A stretch of 64,000 bases of DNA from an uncultured Eubacteriales bacterium. Lineage in GTDB: Bacteria > Bacillota > Clostridia > Christensenellales > CAG-138. Below the pieces are notes generated by a model. The model was not told the origin of the DNA. It searched no databases and saw only the letters and a program-made list of their open reading frames with translations. The stretch is taken from the NCBI GenBank assembly GCA_900544965.1, contig UQXE01000002.1, forward strand, positions 1 to 64,000, given 5' to 3'. The position numbers and the translations under genes were made by a program. Below are positions 36,139-44,851 of the stretch, in pieces (position 1 is the first letter of the stretch; the number at the start of each line of letters is the position of its first letter).

Positions 36139-37563
36139 CTATTTCTTGTGACTTTTACTGAACAGCACAACACCTGCACCAGTCACAGCTGTAAGGATTC
36201 CTATTGCGGCCAGGCTTACCGCACCGGCGGCAGGAATATCCGAGGGGTCTGGTTCGGGCGTTGGCGTTATCGACGGTTCGGGGCTGGGCGTTACCAGCGG
36301 CGCGGGTGTTGGAGTTGCCGGCGGTTCAGGGCTAGGCGTTACAAGCGGCGTGGGTGTTGGCGTTGCCGGTGGTTCAGGGGTAGGCGTTACTGGTGGCTCA
36401 ATAATGCCAGGAGGTGCAATTTCCTCAAGTATAAGTACTTCCGTATCGAAATTATGGCGGTTGCCCTGACCAAGCTCACCTTCAAAATTCCAGCCGTATC
36501 CATAAAGCTCGTTACCGTTCTTTACAAGTAAGTTAAAGTCAGCGCCGGAAGCGATATAGTCTACACCACCAATAAAGTATGTCGGCTCTATCAGGTTCAA
36601 GAGCTCCGTATTTCCGGGCAGACACTGCCTGCGGTTATTTGCACCCCATACATATAGATCGCCGTTATTTTTAACTGCAATGGTATGCACATTCCCGCAT
36701 TGTACCTGCTTAACATCCGATAATACAATCGTGGGAGTAAGGACGGGGTTAGATTGAGTTTCTATACCAACTTGGTATGAAGAGTTTTGTCCGAACATAT
36801 AGAGGTCTCCAGCTGTGGTAAGGACAGCGCTGTGCGCGTTTCCGCAGCTCATGGAATCGATCTCAATACCTTCCATAATTTGCACGGGGGCATTGGAAAT
36901 CTGGGTATCTCCTGTACCAAGCTGGCCATATGTGTTGTATCCCCATGACCATAGGGTGCCATCTGACTTCAATGCAATATTGTGGTAGGTGCCCGCGGCG
37001 ACAGAAATAACATCTTCCATAATCTGCGTAGGCGTATTGAGGGTATACCATTCGCCGGTGCCAAGCTGACCATAGTCGTTTTTACCCCACGACCAAAGCG
37101 TTCCATCCTTTTTTATGGCAAGCGTGTGTTGGAAGCCGCTGCTAACGGCGGCAACGCTTTCCATAACAAGGAAGGGGGTAGCCTTGTTCGCATAATCTCC
37201 TAAGCCAAGCTGACCGCTTGTGTTTTGTCCCCAGCCATAGAGTTCACCATCCTCGGTAATTGCCATGCTGTGGAATCCCCCAAGGCTTACCATTGCTATG
37301 CCGCCTTCAAATACACGTTCGGGAGAAAACGCATTATAGCTCGGATCCTCGTTGTCAACGCCAAGTTGGAAAGAGCCGTTGTTCCCCCAAATCCAAAGGG
37401 AACCATCTGGTTTAACTGCGGCAGCATGATATGCGCCGCCGCTGACGGTTTTAGCAAGATCTACGCCGGCATATTCCGTAGCGTAAGTCTTGCCAGCAAA
37501 TACGCCGAAAATGCTGCAAAAACAAATCGCAAGCATCAGCATACTTGATAGCACTTTTTTCAT
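36139..37563 (-). CDS. Secreted RCC1-like beta-propeller surface protein
   Basis: 474 aa. Signal peptide at 1-28 (SMLMLAICFCSIFGVFAG). Seven RCC1-type repeats follow, each about 50 residues: (D)G(S/T/E)LWxWGxNxxGQLGxGD, the first at GSLWIWGNNGSFQLG and the last at NELYGYGWNFEGELGQG. Seven matches one complete propeller. A low-complexity linker rich in Pro/Thr/Glu (TPTPEPPATPTP units, about 385-435) leads to a C-terminal membrane helix (VSLAAIGILTAVTGAGVVLF) and a short basic tail, an anchor like cell-wall-sorted proteins but with IPAAG instead of LPxTG. It shares a control region with the ArsR-type gene. Likely a binding or adhesion protein (inference). Confidence 0.85.
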   Translation of the reverse strand: MKKVLSSMLMLAICFCSIFGVFAGKTYATEYAGVDLAKTVSGGAYHAAAVKPDGSLWIWGNNGSFQLGVDNEDPSYNAFSPERVFEGGIAMVSLGGFHSMAITEDGELYGWGQNTSGQLGLGDYANKATPFLVMESVAAVSSGFQHTLAIKKDGTLWSWGKNDYGQLGTGEWYTLNTPTQIMEDVISVAAGTYHNIALKSDGTLWSWGYNTYGQLGTGDTQISNAPVQIMEGIEIDSMSCGNAHSAVLTTAGDLYMFGQNSSYQVGIETQSNPVLTPTIVLSDVKQVQCGNVHTIAVKNNGDLYVWGANNRRQCLPGNTELLNLIEPTYFIGGVDYIASGADFNLLVKNGNELYGYGWNFEGELGQGNRHNFDTEVLILEEIAPPGIIEPPVTPTPEPPATPTPTPLVTPSPEPPATPTPAPLVTPSPEPSITPTPEPDPSDIPAAGAVSLAAIGILTAVTGAGVVLFSKSHKK

Positions 37564-37601
37564 GTTTTCGCTCCTCCTAATGGATAGTTTACAGGTCGGT
37601 C

Positions 37602-37652
37602 ATATTGACCATGTATTTCGACCAATATTGAAAGTGTTGATTTCTATATTGA
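37602..37652 (-). promoter_or_regulatory. Three ATATTGA repeats in the RCC1-gene leader
   Basis: ATATTGA occurs at 37602-37608, 37625-37631 and 37646-37652, spaced 23 and 21 bp apart (about two helical turns each), between the RCC1 promoter and its start codon. They could be operator half-sites for the neighbouring ArsR-type regulator (inference). Confidence 0.4.
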
Positions 37653-37661
37653 TCGTATGTT

Positions 37662-37691
37662 ATTATACCTTTGTCGAGTCTTGACTGTCAA
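37662..37691 (-). promoter_or_regulatory. Sigma-A promoter of the RCC1-like gene
   Basis: On the minus strand a perfect TTGACA (37691-37686) and a perfect TATAAT (37667-37662) are 18 bp apart. The -35 box overlaps that of the divergent promoter at 37681. Confidence 0.75.
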
Positions 37692-37709
37692 CGAAGAATT
37701 CGATATATA
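37681..37709 (+). promoter_or_regulatory. Promoter of the ArsR-type gene, overlapping the RCC1 promoter
   Basis: TTGACT (37681-37686), a 17-bp spacer and TATATA (37704-37709). Its -35 box and that of the opposite promoter together form the palindrome TTGACTGTCAA (37681-37691), so the two genes compete for polymerase at one site. Confidence 0.55.
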
Positions 37710-37743
37710 TTATTATAACGAATAACAGCTATGGAGGTATACA

Positions 37744-38826
37744 ATGCAATCTGAAAATATAAATCCAATAATGGAAGCGCTTACATATTATAGATATAGG
37801 GCATGCGGTAAAAGTATATATGAAAGCCTAAACAGGTATATGGATATTTCTGAAGCGCTTAAAATTGAACTGAGACAAAGATTTAATCCCATAAAACAGC
37901 TTGAAAGTATACTTAACGAGCAGCTTAATATACCTCAAAGCATCATAAAGCAATATTTCAAACCAATGGACGAGGGAATGGGTGTTCGTGGCTTTTCGCT
38001 TGCAGATATCATCTATATGATCCCATCTCACAGTGTTTTTGTTGACTTCGATACTGCAGAAAAAGAGATACTTTCCTATACCAGCGACGAAAAGAGAGAG
38101 ATAATTACAGCTTCTCTTGTCCGGAATAACAAGCTGTTTAGCGAGTCTGATTTAAGCTGCGATAATTTTCTAAAGGTTATTGAAAGGCAGCATATGAGCG
38201 ACGAGGAAAAGTGGCGGTTGATACTACTCTATAATAACTTTGATTCCATCGCGGCAGAGGTTTCGTATATGCTTCGAACCGCGGTTGAGATAATCCAGAA
38301 TAATAGTTCGATTTACGAAGGAATAATCGATGAATTCAACGCTTGCTACAGCAAAATCGAAGGAAACCTGGGCGCTTATTTTTCAGCACAATATGATGCT
38401 AACATACCCGTATATGATGATGGGTTACTGTTCCCGTGGCTTTTCGGGTATGGCGATATTCAAAGCGTTTATTCTGACGAATTAAATAAAACCTCTTTTA
38501 CATTTCTGGGGGTGCTTGTTGATTTTATCGCTAAAAAGGTCAGAAAAAAGCTTATGCCCAACGATTGCGATAGTCTGCTCAAGGTATTGAGCGACCCCAA
38601 TAGGGCCAATATATTAAAATATCTTTGTGACAAGAACGCATATGGGCTTGAACTTGCCGAATACCTTAAGCTGTCCCCAAATACTGTTTCCCATCACATA
38701 AACAAGCTGCTGATAAATGGATTTATAACATCAGAGGCGGAGGGCAACCGTGTGTATTACCAGTCAAATAAGGACAATATTGAAAAATTCCTGAAAATGC
38801 TTTCAGCAATGTTTTTAGGGAGGTAA
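37744..38826 (+). CDS. ArsR-type transcriptional regulator with long N-terminal domain
   Basis: 360 aa. The C-terminal 85 residues are a winged helix of the ArsR/SmtB class: LLKVLSDPNRANILKYLCD, YGLELAEYLKLSPNTVSHHI and a wing EAEGNRVYYQSN. The first 270 residues are helical and carry no metal-site Cys motif; they resemble the effector part of long ArsR-like regulators in Clostridia, which I cannot assign to a ligand. Divergent from the RCC1-like gene, with overlapping promoters, so that gene is its likely target. TGGAGG precedes the ATG. Confidence 0.8.
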   Translation: MQSENINPIMEALTYYRYRACGKSIYESLNRYMDISEALKIELRQRFNPIKQLESILNEQLNIPQSIIKQYFKPMDEGMGVRGFSLADIIYMIPSHSVFVDFDTAEKEILSYTSDEKREIITASLVRNNKLFSESDLSCDNFLKVIERQHMSDEEKWRLILLYNNFDSIAAEVSYMLRTAVEIIQNNSSIYEGIIDEFNACYSKIEGNLGAYFSAQYDANIPVYDDGLLFPWLFGYGDIQSVYSDELNKTSFTFLGVLVDFIAKKVRKKLMPNDCDSLLKVLSDPNRANILKYLCDKNAYGLELAEYLKLSPNTVSHHINKLLINGFITSEAEGNRVYYQSNKDNIEKFLKMLSAMFLGR

Positions 38827-38845
38827 AGTCTGCGGCTATGAGTTA

Positions 38846-38876
38846 AAAAACCCCGCTTATTAAGCGGGAATTTTTG
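38846..38876 (+). terminator. Rho-independent terminator after the ArsR-type gene
   Basis: CCCGCTTA pairs with TAAGCGGG across a one-base loop, preceded by an A run and followed by AATTTTTG; it can work in both directions. Confidence 0.85.
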
Positions 38877-38929
38877 TATGTGTGTGACGGGTGCTGTAAA
38901 GTTATAAGCTGTTTAAAAAGTTCTGATTT

Positions 38930-38961
38930 GTGACGCCTTTCGCCTAGGCGTGGTAAGTGTG
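38930..38961 (+). CRISPR. Single degenerate I-C-repeat-like sequence (very tentative)
   Basis: GTGACGCC at 38930, then GGCGTGG at 38946-38952, resembles the architecture of type I-C repeats (GTCGC.CC, short stem, GG.GCGTGGATTGAAA), but the last nine bases do not match and there is no second copy or spacer. It lies upstream of cas3, not after cas2 where arrays normally are. The rest of 38877-39103 is AT-rich and shows nothing else. It may be chance. Confidence 0.15.
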
Positions 38962-39103
38962 AGCGTAGGCCCATAGGTATATATTCTAGCCGCTCCCTCA
39001 AAACACATGATATATTTTATATACTCACCCGGCTTAATACTACATTAATACGCACTTATTCCATCGAATTAATTTGAATACTAAAATAATATAAAGTTAT
39101 TTG

Positions 39104-39132
39104 TTGACGAGTGACTAAAATTGTGATACAAT
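39104..39132 (+). promoter_or_regulatory. Sigma-A promoter of the cas operon
   Basis: TTGACG (39104-39109), a 17-bp spacer and TACAAT (39127-39132), each one base off consensus. The start near 39139 leaves a short leader of about 26 nt before cas3. This supports expression of the whole operon. Confidence 0.7.
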
Positions 39133-39164
39133 AAAACAACAAATATCAAGGAAAACTGAGATTT

Positions 39165-41366
39165 ATGTCCATTGAATCCGATAAGCTTTTAGCTCGTATA
39201 AGCGAAGACGAGACACGTAAACAAACAATAATAGATCATTTATTAGGGACTGCGGAATTGGCCGGAAGGTTTGCAAACGCATTTAACAACAGGGAATTGG
39301 GATATGCCTGCGGCCTGCTTCACGACATAGGCAAATATTCGCAAGGCTTTCAGAGGAGGTTAAGGGGCGGCCCTAAAGTCGACCATGCAACCGCAGGTGC
39401 TAAGGAAGCTTCAAACTATGCTTCGGAAATGGGTTATGTCGCTTCATTTTGCGCCCAATATTGCATATCCGGCCACCACTCGGGACTGCTGGACTTTGGC
39501 ACTGCTAGCGACGTAGGAGGAACTCCAACGCTTAAGGGACGACTAAATAAGCGGCTGGACGATTATCAGGCGTACAAGCAGGAGATAGAAATTCCAAAAA
39601 TTCCGAAAATTCCATTAAAGCCTCTGGATAATGATATTCAGGGGTTCAGCGCGGCGTTTCTTATCCGCATGATCTTTTCGTGTCTGGTGGACGCCGACCG
39701 TCTCGACACAGAGCGATTTATGTCAAACGGAGCAGTTCAAAGGGGCGGCTACGACAGCATGCTTACCCTGTTTGAAAGATTAAATAATAAAGTCAGGCCG
39801 TGGCTGGAGAACGGCGACCTAAATACTGTAAACGGAAGACGGACGGCGATATTAAAGGCCTGTCTGGACAAGGGGCGTTCCGCACGGGGCCTTTTTACGC
39901 TGACAGTTCCAACCGGAGGCGGTAAAACCATATCATCCCTCGCGTTTGCGCTTCAGCACGCTGTTGAAAACGGGATGGAGCGCATAATCTATGTAATTCC
40001 TTATACCAGCATTATCGAGCAGAACGCGGGTGTATTTAAAGACATACTAGGCGAAATAAACGTCTTAGAGGATCATTCAAATGTAACCTATAAAAAAGGA
40101 GGCGATGAGCTCGACCTGATGCAGCTTGCAGCCGAGAACTGGGACATGCCCGTAATCGTCACAACAAATGTACAGTTTTTCGAGTCTCTCTTTTCAAACG
40201 GCACATCCAAATGCCGCAAGATACATAATATTGCAAACAGCGTGATCATATTTGATGAAGCGCAGATGCTTCCTACCCAGTATTTAAAGCCATGCTTGCA
40301 GGCAATAGCCGAACTGGTTTATAATTACCGCAGTACTGCGGTAATATGCACGGCGACCCAGCCGGCCCTGGAGAAATTTTTTCCAGAGGCATTAGAGCTA
40401 GAGCCAGTTGAAATCTGTCCCGAGCCGGCAGGCCAGTATGAGTTTTTCCGCCGTACAAGTATAAAACATATTGGAGAAATTTCTGAAGAGGAGCTGATAG
40501 AGCGCCTTAAACAGCGGGATCAGGCGCTGTGTATTCTCAACAGCCGCAAACGGGTTCAGCGTGTCTACGACGCTCTAGGAGGCGAGGGTACATATCATCT
40601 TTCGACGTTTATGTATCCTGCCCACAGAAGCCGCATACTGGCTGAAATCAAAGCGCGGCTAAAGGATAAAAAGCCATGCAGGCTTATAGCGACCAGCTTG
40701 GTAGAAGCGGGGGTGGATCTTGACTTTAGAGCTGTGTTCAGGGAGTTGGCAGGGGTTGACTCCTTGATACAGGCGGCCGGGCGGTGCAACCGCGAGGGAG
40801 AAGAGGACAGATATGAGTGCGAAACCATTGTATTCAGCCTAACAAAGACAGAGGGCATAAACATTCCACGCAGCTTGGAGATGCCCATTGACGTAACAAA
40901 GCAGATAGTGGAAGCGCATGGAGACGTTATGTCCCTTGAGGCCATAAAAGACTATTTTGAAAGGCTATATAAGTACAAAGGTGAAAATGGGCTGGATTTA
41001 AAGGGTGTCTTAAATAATTTCAAAAAGGGATTGTTCATTCCGTTCGCATCAGTAGCGGATAAATTTAAATTAATCGAGGAGAATACCAAATCGGTATTCA
41101 TTGAGCCTACTCCTATAGATGAAGACTCACAGAAAGCGGCCGATATAGCAAAGCGCCTGAGAAGCGGGGAGCATACCCGGTCGCTGACAAGGGACGCCGG
41201 ACAATACAGCGTAAATATATATGAAAGCGATTTTGAAACACTCCGCGGCGCGGGCCTATTGGAGGAACCCCGTCTTGAAATATATATATTGAGGGATAAG
41301 CGCCTGTACTCTAAAGATAAAGGGCTGATTTTAAATGTAAGCAGAGGTGATGCGTTGGTTTTCTAA
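39165..41366 (+). CDS. cas3: Type I-C Cas3 nuclease-helicase
   Basis: 733 aa; degrades DNA bound by Cascade. The N-terminal HD nuclease has GLLHDIGK (H53, D54) and SGHHSGLLD. The helicase part has Walker A VPTGGGKT (about residue 250), the DEAQ box IIFDEAQMLP (about 363), motif III ICTATQPAL and motif VI QAAGRCNREG, with VEAGVDLDF before it. All key residues are present, so the enzyme should be active. First gene of a seven-gene operon. Length fits I-C Cas3. Confidence 0.95.
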   Translation: MSIESDKLLARISEDETRKQTIIDHLLGTAELAGRFANAFNNRELGYACGLLHDIGKYSQGFQRRLRGGPKVDHATAGAKEASNYASEMGYVASFCAQYCISGHHSGLLDFGTASDVGGTPTLKGRLNKRLDDYQAYKQEIEIPKIPKIPLKPLDNDIQGFSAAFLIRMIFSCLVDADRLDTERFMSNGAVQRGGYDSMLTLFERLNNKVRPWLENGDLNTVNGRRTAILKACLDKGRSARGLFTLTVPTGGGKTISSLAFALQHAVENGMERIIYVIPYTSIIEQNAGVFKDILGEINVLEDHSNVTYKKGGDELDLMQLAAENWDMPVIVTTNVQFFESLFSNGTSKCRKIHNIANSVIIFDEAQMLPTQYLKPCLQAIAELVYNYRSTAVICTATQPALEKFFPEALELEPVEICPEPAGQYEFFRRTSIKHIGEISEEELIERLKQRDQALCILNSRKRVQRVYDALGGEGTYHLSTFMYPAHRSRILAEIKARLKDKKPCRLIATSLVEAGVDLDFRAVFRELAGVDSLIQAAGRCNREGEEDRYECETIVFSLTKTEGINIPRSLEMPIDVTKQIVEAHGDVMSLEAIKDYFERLYKYKGENGLDLKGVLNNFKKGLFIPFASVADKFKLIEENTKSVFIEPTPIDEDSQKAADIAKRLRSGEHTRSLTRDAGQYSVNIYESDFETLRGAGLLEEPRLEIYILRDKRLYSKDKGLILNVSRGDALVF

Positions 41367-41418
41367 CGGCGCAAATAATCAATAAAATAACTTTCTTGGA
41401 ATGGAAAGGAGGGAGCAG

Positions 41419-42078
41419 ATGGGTATAGGTGTTAGTATAAGGACATGGGGAGAACTGGCGCTGTTTTCGCGCCCTGAGATGAAGGTAGAGCGGTGTAGTT
41501 ACGACGTTATAACGCCGTCGGCAGCCAGGGGTGTTCTCGAAGCCATCTACTGGCATCCCGGCATACGCTGGGTCATTGACAAAATCTATGTGATGAAGCC
41601 GATTCAGTTTACCAGCATACGAAGAAACGAGGTTAAGGGTAAATTATCCGCTAGAAACGCTTTAAGCGCAATGAACGGCTCAAAGACGCAGCTTTACGTA
41701 AGCAGCAGGGAAAATATCGTCCAGCGGGCCTCAATATTGCTTAGCGATGTAGAATATGTGATCGACGCTCATTTCGAATTGACCGACAAAGCAAACGAAT
41801 CCGACAACTCCGGCAAGTTTAAGGATATAATCATGAGGCGCCTAAGAAAGGGTCAGTGTTATCATACCCCGTATTTTGGCTGCAGGGAGTTTCCGGCAAG
41901 GTTTGAGCTGTTTGAGGGAGATGGGGTTGAAACCGCATATCAGGATACGGAAAAGGATCTGGGCTATATGCTTTATGACTTAGATTACTCGGATCCGGAG
42001 AACATTCAGCCCATGTTCTTTCGCGCAGTGCTTAAAAACGGGGTTTTGGATTTGAGTAATTGCGAGGTGATACGATGA
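41419..42078 (+). CDS. cas5c: Type I-C Cas5c (pre-crRNA endonuclease)
   Basis: 219 aa from the ATG at 41419, chosen because AAGGAGG lies six bases before it. In I-C systems Cas5c takes the place of Cas6 and cuts the repeat RNA. RAMP features: VSIRTWGELALFSRPEMKVE at the start, SYDVITPSAARGVLEAIYW, and the Gly-rich CREFPARFEL. A Tyr and Lys/His of the known active site cannot be placed with certainty, though RENIVQR and CYHTPYFG are good candidates. Four-base overlap with cas8c. Confidence 0.93.
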   Translation: MGIGVSIRTWGELALFSRPEMKVERCSYDVITPSAARGVLEAIYWHPGIRWVIDKIYVMKPIQFTSIRRNEVKGKLSARNALSAMNGSKTQLYVSSRENIVQRASILLSDVEYVIDAHFELTDKANESDNSGKFKDIIMRRLRKGQCYHTPYFGCREFPARFELFEGDGVETAYQDTEKDLGYMLYDLDYSDPENIQPMFFRAVLKNGVLDLSNCEVIR

Positions 42079-43958
42079 TATTGCAGTCGTTGGTTCAATA
42101 TTATGAAGCGCTTGAAAGCAAGGGGCGTATCACAAGGCCTGGCTGGTGCAGGGCTAAGGTTTCGTTTGCCCTGAGAATTTCTGAATCCGGAGAGCTTTTG
42201 GACGTAATCAGGCTGACAAACGATGTTGAGATCCGGCAAAAGAAGGGCGGCATTAAGATCATAAAGGAACCCCAGCCGCTGATCGTTCCGGAAATGGTTA
42301 CAACCCGCACCATAAAGGTAACCGCAAACTTTCTGTGCGATAATACCAGTTACATTTTGGGTGTAGACAATAAGGGAAAGCCTGCACGATCACGGGAATG
42401 TTTTAACTGTGCCAAGGAGAAGCATCTGGAGCTGTTGGATTCAGTGGACAGTGCAGCTGCAAAGGCGGTTAAAAATTATTTTCAAAACTGGAACCCTGAA
42501 ACGGCTATGGACAATGCTGCGCTGAACGATTATCTGGATGAAATGATGTCTGGCGGCAATTTGATTTTTGATATAGCTAATTTCGGGTATGCTCATGAGG
42601 ACAAGGCCATAAGGGAAGCGTGGGAACGCCATCTTGAACGCGCCGAGGCGGATGGCGAAGATGCGGGGACTTGCCTGATAACGGGCAGGCGTTCCAAGAT
42701 AGCCAGAATACACGGAAACATAAGGGGCGTAAGGGGAGCTCAGTCCAGCGGCGCTTCGCTTGTGTCGTTCAACGACCCGTCCTTTGAATCATATGAAAAA
42801 AAGCAAAGCTTCAACGCCCCGATAAGTACCTACGCCGCTTATGCGTATACCACAGCCCTGAATCACCTGATATCAGACTCCCAGCACTCCACCGTAATAG
42901 GAGACGCCACGATTGTATACTGGTCTGAGGATGGAAATGAAGAATATCAGGACATCTTTTCTGCCGTGACAGAGCCTAAGGAGGACAACTATGAGATAGT
43001 TGACGGCGTGTTCAAAAAACTGGAGGCGGGAAGGGCCGTTGACGTTGACAACGTTATTGGCCATATAACGTTGGATAAGCGGTTCTACATCTTAGCGATA
43101 GCGCCCAACGCGGCAAGGCTGGCTATTAGGTTTTTCTATCAGGACAGCTTTGAAAAAATATTAGGGCACCTTAAGGATCACTACGACAGGATGGAGATAG
43201 CGAGACCCGAGTGGGAAACCAGCAAACGTAAATACATTGGCGCCTGGCGGATGCTTCAGGAGACTGTAAATAAAAAGTCAAAGGATAAAAAGCCCGTTTC
43301 CAGCATGGCGTCATCGGTATTGCGCGCGATGATATCGGGGGGAAAATATCCGGAGACATTATATCTTAACACCCTGGGCAGGATTTACGCGGAGCAGGAC
43401 GACGAGGAATCCAAAATCTCTAAAATAACCAGCGGCAGGGCCGCGATCATCAAGGCCTATCTATTGAGAAATAAAAACTACGATAAGGAGGAAATTCCTA
43501 TGGGATTGAATGTAGCCTGTGATAACGTAGCCTATGTGCTGGGCAGGACGTTTTCGGTATTGGAGGCGATACAGGAGGATTCAAATGATAATAGAAATGA
43601 CAAAAAAAATGAAAAAAGAAAGAAATCTATAAATTCTACAATTAAGGATAGATACTTTAACGCCGCGTGCGCTACGCCGGCGTCCATCTTCCCAGTCCTG
43701 TTCAAATTAAAGAACAGCCATATAAGAAAGATTGATAGTCCAAATATGGTAATCCATTATGAAAAGCTGTTGACGGAGCTTCAGTCAAAGGTGCCGGCCG
43801 CGGAGCATCAGTGCGCCGCTTATCCCAAGCGGCTTTCGCTTGAGGAACAGGGCATGTTTGTCTTAGGCTATTATCATCAAAATGAGAAGCGCTACGAAAA
43901 GAGATCAAAGGATAGTGATAACAAATCAAATGAAAATAAAGGGCAGGAGGCTGAATAA
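42075..43958 (+). CDS. cas8c: Type I-C Cas8c (Csd1), Cascade large subunit
   Basis: 627 aa from ATG 42075 (GAGGTG before it), with an ATGA overlap to cas5c. Family text: MILQSLVQYYEAL at the start, CDNTSYILGVDNKGK, TCLITGRRSKIARIHGNIRG (a Cys/Arg-rich finger), GASLVSFNDPSFESYEKKQS and an end of helical segments. Cas8c recognises the PAM and opens the target DNA. Near 43590-43625 a Lys/Asn/Asp-rich loop (NDKKNEKRKK) is an A-rich, variable insertion. Complete. Confidence 0.95.
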   Translation: MILQSLVQYYEALESKGRITRPGWCRAKVSFALRISESGELLDVIRLTNDVEIRQKKGGIKIIKEPQPLIVPEMVTTRTIKVTANFLCDNTSYILGVDNKGKPARSRECFNCAKEKHLELLDSVDSAAAKAVKNYFQNWNPETAMDNAALNDYLDEMMSGGNLIFDIANFGYAHEDKAIREAWERHLERAEADGEDAGTCLITGRRSKIARIHGNIRGVRGAQSSGASLVSFNDPSFESYEKKQSFNAPISTYAAYAYTTALNHLISDSQHSTVIGDATIVYWSEDGNEEYQDIFSAVTEPKEDNYEIVDGVFKKLEAGRAVDVDNVIGHITLDKRFYILAIAPNAARLAIRFFYQDSFEKILGHLKDHYDRMEIARPEWETSKRKYIGAWRMLQETVNKKSKDKKPVSSMASSVLRAMISGGKYPETLYLNTLGRIYAEQDDEESKISKITSGRAAIIKAYLLRNKNYDKEEIPMGLNVACDNVAYVLGRTFSVLEAIQEDSNDNRNDKKNEKRKKSINSTIKDRYFNAACATPASIFPVLFKLKNSHIRKIDSPNMVIHYEKLLTELQSKVPAAEHQCAAYPKRLSLEEQGMFVLGYYHQNEKRYEKRSKDSDNKSNENKGQEAE

Positions 43959-44851
43959 TGATGTCAGAGGCAATTAAAAACAGGTATGAATTCGTAATTT
44001 TATTCGATGTGGAAAACGGGAATCCAAATGGGGACCCTGACGCGGGAAACCTGCCAAGGATGGATCCCGAAAGCGGATACGGCCTGGTAACGGACGTTTG
44101 CATCAAGCGGAAGATAAGGAACTACGTAGAAGCGGTCAAGGAGGATGCTCCGGGCTATAAAATATATATAAAAGAGGATGTTTCGCTCAACCGAAGTGAC
44201 AGCAGCGCTTACGAATACCTTGGAATCAATGCCAGCAACGTAAAGGACGCTAAAAAGAGCGATCCTGACCTTGACAGGAAGATACGGGATTTCATGTGCC
44301 AGAACTTCTTTGATATACGTACGTTCGGTGCGGTTATGACCACCTTTGTAAAGGCGGCGCTGAACTGCGGCCAGGTGCGCGGACCGGTGCAAATCGGATT
44401 TGCGCGCAGCATCGACCCTGTAATAAGCCAGGAGGTCACCATCACCCGCGTTGCGATTACAAAGGAAGAGGATACCGAAAAAAAGAGCACGGAGATGGGA
44501 CGAAAGAGCATAATCCCCTATGCGCTTTACAGGGCGGAAGGCTATGTATCGGCAAATCTTGCCCGTAAAACAACCGGCTTCTCCGAAGAGGATCTAGAGC
44601 TATTGTGGGAAGCCATCCTAAACATGTTTGAAAATGACCGTTCGGCCGCCAGAGGAAAGATGGCTGTCAGGGAGCTTATTGTATTTAAGCACAGCAGCGA
44701 ATTGGGCGATTGTCCAGCTCATAAGCTGTTTGACACAGTGGAGGTTAAGCGCAGGGACGACGTGGAATATCCAAGACAATATGGGGATTACAGCTTAGAG
44801 ATACATGAGGACAGAATTCCGGCTACAGTAGAGCTTATAAGAAAGTTATAA
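43958..44851 (+). CDS. cas7: Type I-C Cas7 (Csd2), Cascade backbone
   Basis: 297 aa; several copies coat the crRNA. Diagnostic motif FDVENGNPNGDPDAGNLPRM near the N-terminus and DVCIKRKIRNYVE; central FFDIRTFGAVMTTF and GPVQIGFARSIDPV. It begins one base inside the cas8c stop (TAATG). Confidence 0.96.
   Translation: MMSEAIKNRYEFVILFDVENGNPNGDPDAGNLPRMDPESGYGLVTDVCIKRKIRNYVEAVKEDAPGYKIYIKEDVSLNRSDSSAYEYLGINASNVKDAKKSDPDLDRKIRDFMCQNFFDIRTFGAVMTTFVKAALNCGQVRGPVQIGFARSIDPVISQEVTITRVAITKEEDTEKKSTEMGRKSIIPYALYRAEGYVSANLARKTTGFSEEDLELLWEAILNMFENDRSAARGKMAVRELIVFKHSSELGDCPAHKLFDTVEVKRRDDVEYPRQYGDYSLEIHEDRIPATVELIRKL

Noticed and set aside
35894..36531. Small frames around the end of the RCC1-like gene
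   Set aside because: The plus-strand frame 36058-36531 (Arg/Gly/Tyr-rich) is the antisense of the Pro/Thr-rich stalk; the minus-strand frame at 35894 has no ribosome binding site.
43590..43630. Frameshift in the A-rich stretch of cas8c
   Set aside because: The frame stays open and the text on both sides is normal; the A-rich run just encodes a Lys/Asn loop.
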